A stretch of 10,816 nt of DNA from Thermoflexales bacterium (GTDB lineage: Bacteria > Chloroflexota > Anaerolineae > B4-G1 > SLSP01). Numbering within the stretch: position 1 is the first letter of the stretch; each line of letters starts with the position of its first letter. The stretch covers positions 1 through 10,816 of the forward strand of contig WFQZ01000001.1 of NCBI GenBank assembly GCA_015486785.1, written 5' to 3'. A program made the translations under genes and the position numbers. Shown here in pieces: positions 5,963 to 10,816 of this stretch. The notes beneath the pieces were generated by a model. That model had not been told where the DNA came from, did no database searches, and saw nothing but the letters and a program-made list of their open reading frames with translations.

Positions 5963-8065
5963 ATGTTGAACTTCACGCTTTCGCCTGCCCAAGAGGCCGT
6001 CGCGGCGCAAGCCGGACAGCACAAGGTTTTCCTGGAAGGCCCGGCCGGCAGCGGGAAAACCACAGCCGGCACGGCATGGTTGCGACGCTTGCTCGCCGCC
6101 GTCCCCGCCGAGCGCGTGTTGGTGTTGACCCCGCAACGCACCCTCGACGCTCCCTACCGCGCCGTGGCCCAATCCACCGACCTGCCGCCCGGCGGTCGGG
6201 TGACGCTGGCGACCTTCGGGGGGCTGGCGCGGCGGATGATTGACCTGTTTTGGCCGCTGGTGGCCGCCGAAGCCGGATTCGCTCATCCGCACGGGCGTCC
6301 CATTTTCCTGACGCTGGAAACGGCGCAGTATTACATGACCCGCATTGTCACCCCGTTGATTGAGGAACAAGGCTACTTCGACTCGGTTACGCTCAACCGT
6401 AACCGGCTGTGCAGCCAGATCATTGACAACTTGAACAAGGCGGCGATGGTGGGCTTCCCCTACACCGAGATCGCCACCCGGCTCAAAGGCGCGTGGATCG
6501 GGGAATCGGCCCAAGGGATCATCTACGAGCAGGCTCAGACTTGCGCCACGCGCTTCCGCCGGTACTGCCTGGAGCACAATCTGTTGGATTTCTCTTTGCA
6601 GATGGAGATATTTTCCACGCTGCTGTGGCACGAGCCGCTGTGCCGCACTTACTTGCAGACGCAATATCGTCATCTGGTGGTGGATAACGTGGAAGAGGAT
6701 ACGCCCGTGGCCCACGACATCCTCTACAATTGGCTTCCGGAAACGGACTCCGCGTTGCTCATCTACGATCAGAACGCGGGCTATCGCGCTTTCCTGGGGG
6801 CAGACCCGATAAGCGCGTCCACTTTGCGCGACCTCTGCGATCATCACGTCACCTTTACGGACTCATGGGTCACGTCCCCGGCGATAGAATCGCTCAATGC
6901 GGCCTTTGAGAAAGTCTTGCAGGAAGAGACGCCGCCCCCGCTGCGACAACCGCTCCCCCTGCGCTTTGAGCTGCACCGCTATCACCCGCAGATGTTGGAC
7001 TGGGTCGCCGATGAAATCGCGTCCCTGGTCAGAGACGGCACGCCCCCCGGCGAGATCGTGGTGATCGCGCCGTTTCTCAGCGACGCACTGCGCTTCTCGC
7101 TGAGCCATCGGCTCAAGCAACGGGCGGTGCCGGTGCGCTCTCACCGCCCTTCGCGGGCGTTGCGCGACGAACCGGTCGCGCAAGCCTTGCTGACCCTCGC
7201 CGCCCTGGCGCATCCTGATTGGGGCATTGTCCCCACGCGCTACGACGCGGCTTACGCCTTGGTACAGGCCATCGGTGAAATGGACTTGATTCGGGCGCAA
7301 TTGCTGGTGGACATCCTCTACCGGGTGCAGGAGAATCGCCCCCGTTTGCAGCCCTTCGAGGGACTCAAGCCGGAAGTGCAATCGCGCATCACCTACCTGC
7401 TGGGCGGGCGTTACGAGGGACTGCGCGAGTGGTTGGATCAGTACATCACCGGTGACCCGACGCCCCTCGACCACTTCCTGGCGCGGCTGTTCGGCGAGTT
7501 GCTCTCACAACCCGGCTACGGCTTCTACCGCCAAACCGACGCCGGGCACATCACGGCGATGCTCATCGAGTCAATACGCAAATTCCGCAGCATCGTGGAG
7601 CAGGCCGAGCCGGACACCATCGCCGGCCGCGCCTACGTCCAGATGGTTCACGATGGCGTCGTCGCCGCGCAATACCTCCGTCCCTGGCAAGCGCAAGAGG
7701 AGAACGCGGTGCTCTTGGCACCGGCTTACACCTTCTTGCTCTACAATCGCCCGGTGGAAGTGCAATTCTGGCTCAACGTCGGCAGCGGGGGCTGGTGGGA
7801 ACGGCTTTACCAGCCGCTTACTCATCCCTACGTCCTCAGCCGCCGCTGGCCGATGGGGCAGCCGTGGGACGACACGCAAGAAGTCGCCGCGCGGAACGAC
7901 ACCTTGCTCCGCCTGATCCAGGGACTGCTCCACCGCTGCCGCCGCACCATCTACCTGGGCATCAGCGAGCTAGGCGAAGGTGGCTTCGAGCAGAGCGGCC
8001 CGCTGCTCAAGGCCCTGCAACGTATCCTGCGGCACGCGCAAGCGGATTCGGGCAGAGATCATTGA
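5963..8065 (+). CDS. UvrD/Rep-like SF1 ATPase, divergent (DE box altered)
   Basis: The protein has 700 residues; ATG at 5963 follows AGGAG (5953-5957) by five bases. The N-terminal part is superfamily 1 helicase-like. A Q-motif (LSPAQEAV, about 6-13) is followed by Walker A GPAGSGKT (26-33, K32), motif Ia (VLVLTPQRTLDAPY) and motif Ib (VTLATFGGLARRM). The Walker B region reads LVVDNVEEDTPV, so D241 is kept but the catalytic Glu of the usual DEFQDT is N242. A motif III-like stretch follows (IYDQNAGYRAFLGADP, 267-282), recalling GDxxQxIYxFRGA. After about 355, EIVVIAPFLSDAL and the following helices resemble a UvrD C-terminal half. The usual motif V (T.H.sKGLEw) and motif VI (RLlYVaiTRA) are not recognisable; the related position reads LLHRCRRTIYLGIS. 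DNA repair or recombination is a guess, and helicase activity is doubtful. A terminator lies just upstream; no own promoter was found. Confidence 0.75.
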   Translation: MLNFTLSPAQEAVAAQAGQHKVFLEGPAGSGKTTAGTAWLRRLLAAVPAERVLVLTPQRTLDAPYRAVAQSTDLPPGGRVTLATFGGLARRMIDLFWPLVAAEAGFAHPHGRPIFLTLETAQYYMTRIVTPLIEEQGYFDSVTLNRNRLCSQIIDNLNKAAMVGFPYTEIATRLKGAWIGESAQGIIYEQAQTCATRFRRYCLEHNLLDFSLQMEIFSTLLWHEPLCRTYLQTQYRHLVVDNVEEDTPVAHDILYNWLPETDSALLIYDQNAGYRAFLGADPISASTLRDLCDHHVTFTDSWVTSPAIESLNAAFEKVLQEETPPPLRQPLPLRFELHRYHPQMLDWVADEIASLVRDGTPPGEIVVIAPFLSDALRFSLSHRLKQRAVPVRSHRPSRALRDEPVAQALLTLAALAHPDWGIVPTRYDAAYALVQAIGEMDLIRAQLLVDILYRVQENRPRLQPFEGLKPEVQSRITYLLGGRYEGLREWLDQYITGDPTPLDHFLARLFGELLSQPGYGFYRQTDAGHITAMLIESIRKFRSIVEQAEPDTIAGRAYVQMVHDGVVAAQYLRPWQAQEENAVLLAPAYTFLLYNRPVEVQFWLNVGSGGWWERLYQPLTHPYVLSRRWPMGQPWDDTQEVAARNDTLLRLIQGLLHRCRRTIYLGISELGEGGFEQSGPLLKALQRILRHAQADSGRDH

Positions 8066-8089
8066 CTTTTGCCCGTTCACTCCTAGAAT
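8062..8089 (+). promoter_or_regulatory. Promoter of the DUF4870 gene
   Basis: TTGACT (8062-8067) and TAGAAT (8084-8089), each one base from consensus, are spaced by 16 bases. The -35 overlaps the stop region of the upstream ATPase gene. Transcription would begin near 8096, leaving a leader of about 45 bases that contains AAAGGAG (8126-8132), seven bases before the ATG. Confidence 0.6.
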
Positions 8090-8139
8090 GGCTGTGGGTG
8101 TTTGGCCCGATCATTTAGCCTAAAGAAAGGAGTTTTTGC

Positions 8140-8481
8140 ATGGAACAACCAAATGTAGTTTCCCCGGAGATGAATGTCAACGACGATGATAAGTTGTGGG
8201 GCTTGTTGAGCTGGATTTTCACGCCACTGATCCCCATTATCGTGCTGCTGATGGAGGACAAGAAAGCACGCCCCTTCATCAAGTACCACGCGGTGCAAGC
8301 CTTGGTTTTCGGTGCGGTGGGATACATCCTCTCCGCCGTGCTCAGCGCAGTGCTTATCGGCTGCTTCATTGGATTGGCCGTCCTGGGCTACCAGATTTAC
8401 ATGGGCGTGCAGGCCTACAACGGCAAGTGGACCACCATTCCTGCGCTCACCGACTTTTGCAAAGGACAGGGCTGGATTTAG
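8140..8481 (+). CDS. DUF4870 (Tic20-like) small membrane protein
   Basis: A 113-residue protein of the DUF4870 family. After a polar N-terminus (1-18), the family-typical DDKLWGLLSWIFTPLIPIIVLL (16-37) forms the first membrane helix. A charged loop follows with the conserved K/R-PFIKYHAVQAL (about 41-55). The second hydrophobic region (54-84) can span the membrane once or twice. A short polar tail ends the protein. The family has no settled biochemical function; it is often found as a single small gene. It stands alone here, with its own promoter upstream and terminator downstream, and no functional link to its neighbours is evident. Confidence 0.9.
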   Translation: MEQPNVVSPEMNVNDDDKLWGLLSWIFTPLIPIIVLLMEDKKARPFIKYHAVQALVFGAVGYILSAVLSAVLIGCFIGLAVLGYQIYMGVQAYNGKWTTIPALTDFCKGQGWI

Positions 8482-8502
8482 TCCGCGCAATCGTTACACC
8501 AG

Positions 8503-8529
8503 AGCGGCTCCTCCGGGAGCCGCTTTTTT
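8503..8529 (+). terminator. Rho-independent terminator after the DUF4870 gene
   Basis: A perfect nine-base-pair stem, AGCGGCTCC (8503-8511) with GGAGCCGCT (8516-8524), has a TCCG loop and a run of six T (8524-8529). It lies 21 bases after the stop codon and separates this gene from parB. Confidence 0.95.
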
Positions 8530-8542
8530 GTTGGCCGAAATC

Positions 8543-8570
8543 TTGGCTTCCCCAAGGACAATGTTATACT
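8543..8570 (+). promoter_or_regulatory. Promoter of the parB-plsY-lipoprotein operon
   Basis: TATACT (8565-8570, 5/6 consensus) is preceded by TGT, giving an extended -10. TTGGCT (8543-8548, 4/6) lies 16 bases upstream. Transcription would start near 8577. The leader carries AGGAAAGGA (8606-8614), which provides the ribosome site for parB. Confidence 0.65.
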
Positions 8571-8616
8571 TTCGCCAGCGATTTCCCATTCACTGCAACC
8601 CAAACAGGAAAGGACT

Positions 8617-9459
8617 ATGGCAAAACGAGGACTAGGGCGCGGACTCAGCGTATTGATTCCCGCGAATGAGGCTGATGATGCTCCGGGATTACTGATGGTG
8701 CCCCTGGATCGCATCGTCCCCAACCCACACCAGCCGCGACGGGAATTTGCCTCGGAAGCACTCACCGAGTTGGTCGCCTCCATCCGCGAGCACGGCATCA
8801 TACAACCGTTGGTGGTGCGCCGAAATGAAGGCGCGGGCTGGCAGATCATCGCCGGGGAACGCCGCTGGCGGGCGGCCAAACTTGCCGGGCTGACCGAGGT
8901 GCCGGTCGTGGTCAAGGATGTCGCCCCGCAGCAAATGTTGGAGTTGGCCTTGGTGGAAAACGTGCAACGGGCCGACCTCAACCCGCTGGAAGAGGCCTTC
9001 GCCTATCAACAACTGAGCGCGGAATTCGGCCTCTCGCAGGCGGAAATTGCGCGGCGGGTGGGAAAAAGCCGCGTGGCCATCACCAACACGCTGCGCTTGC
9101 TCCAAGCCTCTCCGGCGGTGCAACAAGCCCTCCTGGATCGCGAGATCACCGAAGGACACGCCCGCGCGTTGCTGGGCTTGCCGCAACCGGCGCAAGACCG
9201 GGCCCTGCGCATCGTCCGCGAGCGGCAACTCACCGTGCGCCAGACTGAGTCCCTGGTGAAGCAATGGCGCGAGCAGACCGCCGCCGCTCCGGCGGCGAAG
9301 CCCCCGGAAATCCAAGCCCTGGAGCGTCACTTCCAAGCAGCGTTGGGAACGCGCGTGCAACTGCAAGCCGGTAAAAAGGGCGGCAAGGTCGTCATCTACT
9401 ATTACTCTGACGAAGAATTCCGCGCCCTCTATCAGCGGCTCACCGGCGAAGATTTGTAG
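8617..9459 (+). CDS. parB: ParB/Spo0J chromosome-partition protein
   Basis: The protein has 280 residues, the normal size for chromosomal ParB. It begins with the family-typical KRGLGRGLSVLIP. The N-terminal CTP-binding/clamp domain holds LDRIVPNPHQPRR (30-42), IIQPLVVR (61-68), GERRWRAAK (80-88) and ENVQRADLNPLEEA (114-127). The helix-turn-helix for parS recognition lies at about 138-165 (LSQAEIARRVGKSRVAITNTLRLL). A linker at about 225-235 is followed by the dimerisation domain, ending in YYYSDEEFRALYQRL. ParB loads at parS sites, spreads as a CTP-dependent clamp and works with ParA to segregate chromosomes. The usual upstream parA is missing here: the gene before it is DUF4870, behind a terminator. 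No parS-like palindrome was seen in the window. The plsY-like gene starts 14 bases downstream. Confidence 0.97.
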   Translation: MAKRGLGRGLSVLIPANEADDAPGLLMVPLDRIVPNPHQPRREFASEALTELVASIREHGIIQPLVVRRNEGAGWQIIAGERRWRAAKLAGLTEVPVVVKDVAPQQMLELALVENVQRADLNPLEEAFAYQQLSAEFGLSQAEIARRVGKSRVAITNTLRLLQASPAVQQALLDREITEGHARALLGLPQPAQDRALRIVRERQLTVRQTESLVKQWREQTAAAPAAKPPEIQALERHFQAALGTRVQLQAGKKGGKVVIYYYSDEEFRALYQRLTGEDL

Positions 9460-9473
9460 ACTGCGAGGGGAAT

Positions 9474-10145
9474 ATGGGCAACACCATCATCGCGTTACTC
9501 ATTGCTTACTTGCTAGGCTCGCTCCCGATGGGCGTTTGGTGGGCCTCGCTGCTCAAGCGCGTGGACGTGCGCTTGTACGGCAGCGGGCGCACCGGCACCG
9601 CCAACGTGTGGCGTTCGGCGGGCGCATCTGCCGCCGTGCTCACCGCGCTCACCGACGGCCTCAAAGGCGCGTCCGCGATATGGGCCGCGCAAGCTATGCA
9701 CGTATCCCGCTGGGGCGTAGCCCTGGCCGGATTGATGGCCATTGTGGGACACATCTACTCGGTTTTCCTCAAATTCCACGGCGGCGCGGGCACGATGACC
9801 AGCGTCGGCGTCGCCGCCGCGCTGTGGGGCGTTTCCCTGCCCGTCTTGCTCGGCACAGGGATCGCCGCCGCGCTCTTGGTAGGGCACACCTCGGTAGCTT
9901 CAATCCTGATCGCGTTCCTGCTGCCAGTCATCTTCTTCGCGCGGGGCGAAAATGAAACCGCTTGGCTCTTCGGCCTGCCCACGATGCTCCTCACCCTGTG
10001 GTCATTGCGCCCCAACATCCAACGGCTGATCAAGCGGGAAGAACGATTCCTGCCCATGTTCCGCGAGAAACCCCCGTTGCTGCGCATCTCGCGCCATCCC
10101 GCCCAGCGGCGGAATCAGCGACACGAAACCAAAACCGGAGGTTAG
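9474..10145 (+). CDS. plsY: PlsY-like glycerol-3-phosphate acyltransferase, divergent motifs
   Basis: A polytopic membrane protein of 223 residues. The family makes lysophosphatidic acid from acyl-phosphate and glycerol-3-phosphate at the inner membrane. Architecture fits PlsY: GSLPMGVW near the N-terminus, motif 1 at 36-47 (GSGRTGTANVWR), TDGLKGA (60-66), GHIYSVFLKFHGG (92-104), and a closing NIQRLIKREE (181-190). Several signature residues differ. The N of GSGN is R39, the K of GGKG is A105, and the His of the late RHxxNIxRL motif is L178. Ser37, Arg47, Asn181 and Glu190 remain. The tail (from about 191) is long, basic and arginine-rich. It may be a paralogue with altered substrate or activity. 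ATG at 9474 follows GAGGGG (9465-9470). It sits between parB and the lipoprotein gene, which starts two bases after its stop. Confidence 0.85.
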   Translation: MGNTIIALLIAYLLGSLPMGVWWASLLKRVDVRLYGSGRTGTANVWRSAGASAAVLTALTDGLKGASAIWAAQAMHVSRWGVALAGLMAIVGHIYSVFLKFHGGAGTMTSVGVAAALWGVSLPVLLGTGIAAALLVGHTSVASILIAFLLPVIFFARGENETAWLFGLPTMLLTLWSLRPNIQRLIKREERFLPMFREKPPLLRISRHPAQRRNQRHETKTGG

Positions 10146-10147
10146 CT

Positions 10148-10672
10148 ATGCACAAGACATTGACCATCCTGGCGATTGCCATGCTGCTGTTGAGCAGTTG
10201 CTCGCTCCTTGCGCCCGACAAGACCCCGCCCGCCGTGGCGATGATGCCCGATCTGCCGGGCTATCAGACGGTTGAAGGAGAAACCCTGACCGGCTACATC
10301 AGTAACCTGGCCGAAGGAGCTTCCATGTTGGCCGCCCAGCCGGAAATGGCCGGTGCGGTGCTGGCCGTCGATCACATTGTCGGCTGCTACCAAGACCTGG
10401 GCGCGATCCAAGCGCGGCTCTACATCAACCAAAACGAACCGTTGGAAGCGGGCACCGTGGCCATCGCCGACCGCAACGAACTGCTCAACCCCGTCAACCT
10501 CTACAAATGCGTCCAGCCGCAGATAGGCAACGCGGTGGAATTTCAACCTTGCACGGGGCACTACACGCTCAAGAAGGACGGAAACGAGTTCTACATCATC
10601 TACGCCGGCACGACGGCCAATCTCTGCCGGACATTCTGCGAGCACCTGGAAGGCTGCACCGTTGACAAGTAG
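10148..10672 (+). CDS. Putative lipoprotein with six mature-region cysteines, unknown function
   Basis: The gene is not recognised as any named family. The ATG at 10148 has GGAGG (10137-10141) six bases upstream, giving 174 residues; the frame is open further upstream but inside the plsY-like gene. The N-terminus is a lipoprotein signal: HK, then a hydrophobic stretch (4-15), and the lipobox L15-S-S-C18, so the mature protein should be lipid-anchored outside the cytoplasmic membrane. The mature part holds six further cysteines (80, 121, 135, 160, 164, 170), four of them in the last 40 residues, which could form disulfides. An alanine-rich helix (about 46-75) precedes a likely beta-rich half with LKKDGNEFYIIYAGTTANLC. 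It is probably the last gene of the parB-plsY transcript. Its stop abuts the stop of the convergent permease gene, and no terminator is visible. Confidence 0.8.
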   Translation: MHKTLTILAIAMLLLSSCSLLAPDKTPPAVAMMPDLPGYQTVEGETLTGYISNLAEGASMLAAQPEMAGAVLAVDHIVGCYQDLGAIQARLYINQNEPLEAGTVAIADRNELLNPVNLYKCVQPQIGNAVEFQPCTGHYTLKKDGNEFYIIYAGTTANLCRTFCEHLEGCTVDK

Positions 10673-10816
10673 CTAACGCCAGAAAACGATGCGGCGTTCC
10701 AGCCACACCACCAGCGCGTAGAGCGAGATTCCCATCCCTGCGGAGCAGAAAACCGCCGCAAACAGGGCGGGCAGATTGAGGTCGGTATACGCCAGCCACA
10801 TCGCCCGCCCCAGCCC
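10673..10816 (-). CDS. ABC transporter permease, C-terminal fragment (SsuC/TauC-type)
   Basis: The gene enters from the right edge on the minus strand; 47 codons and a TAG (10675-10673) are in view. The peptide GLGRAMWLAYTDLNLPALFA, a hydrophobic helix and then SLYALVVWLERRIVFWR match the end of binding-protein-dependent permeases of the nitrate/sulfonate/taurine/pyrimidine group. In that group GLG..i..a...ldtp.lfAaillla.lGl.ly.lv..lErr...W is characteristic. It would form part of an inner-membrane importer. The substrate cannot be told from this fragment. The partner ATPase and binding-protein genes must lie beyond the window. Confidence 0.75.
   Translation of the reverse strand, partial: GLGRAMWLAYTDLNLPALFAAVFCSAGMGISLYALVVWLERRIVFWR

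Noticed and set aside
8482..8616. parS site near parB
   Set aside because: I looked for the TGTTTCACGTGAAACA-type palindrome there and in the rest of the window and saw no convincing match.
9962..10147. Upstream extension of the lipoprotein frame into the plsY-like gene
   Set aside because: It would bury the signal peptide inside a longer protein. The ATG at 10148 has a well-spaced GGAGG and begins a textbook lipoprotein signal.
1..10816. CRISPR array, tRNA/rRNA genes, insertion sequences or phage remnants
   Set aside because: No regularly spaced repeats, cloverleaf patterns, transposase motifs or terminal repeats were seen; coding density and gene content look chromosomal.

Overview
The window reads as chromosomal core and signalling DNA from a GC-rich bacterium. 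The best guess is the phylum Chloroflexota (Anaerolineae-like). The reasons are a fused homocysteine methyltransferase/methylenetetrahydrofolate reductase, a Roadblock/V4R/response-regulator cassette, a divergent UvrD-like ATPase, and parB followed by a PlsY-like acyltransferase. This assignment is inference from gene content only. No mobile element, CRISPR array, tRNA or rRNA was seen. Coding density is very high, and no gap without a gene exceeds about 140 bases.

Layout. (1) 1-442, plus: C-terminal end of a penicillin-binding-protein-type transpeptidase whose KTGT motif has become VPGT. It overlaps the stop codon of the next gene. (2) 439-1890, minus: rtcB RNA ligase with every active-site residue in place, driven by a perfect consensus promoter. 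(3) 1996-3861, plus: bifunctional homocysteine S-methyltransferase/MTHFR, divergent from rtcB and probably read from a leaderless mRNA. (4) 3970-5896, plus: a three-gene operon bounded by its own promoter and a strong terminator. It encodes a Roadblock/LC7 protein, a V4R (4-vinyl-reductase-type sensor) protein, and a response regulator with a degenerate GGDEF domain. (5) 5963-8065, plus: a large SF1/UvrD-like ATPase with an intact Walker A but a changed DE box. (6) 8140-8481, plus: a small DUF4870 membrane protein with its own promoter and terminator. (7) 8617-10672, plus: parB, a plsY-like gene and a cysteine-containing lipoprotein, closely spaced and probably one transcript. (8) 10673-10816, minus: the C-terminus of an ABC transporter permease, whose stop codon abuts that of the lipoprotein.

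How the genes work together. Most neighbours have unrelated housekeeping roles: cell wall, RNA repair, one-carbon/methionine metabolism, chromosome segregation and phospholipid synthesis. The one clear functional unit is the Roadblock-V4R-REC operon. It joins a possible small-GTPase regulator, a possible small-molecule or metal sensor and a phospho-receiver with a non-catalytic output, and no GTPase or kinase is encoded in view. It is the best candidate for an undescribed system. A recurring theme is loss of signature residues in recognisable folds: the KTG of the transpeptidase, the GGDEF of the regulator, the DE box of the helicase-like protein, and the GSGN, GGKG and His motifs of PlsY. Promoter and terminator calls were read by eye against consensus sequences.
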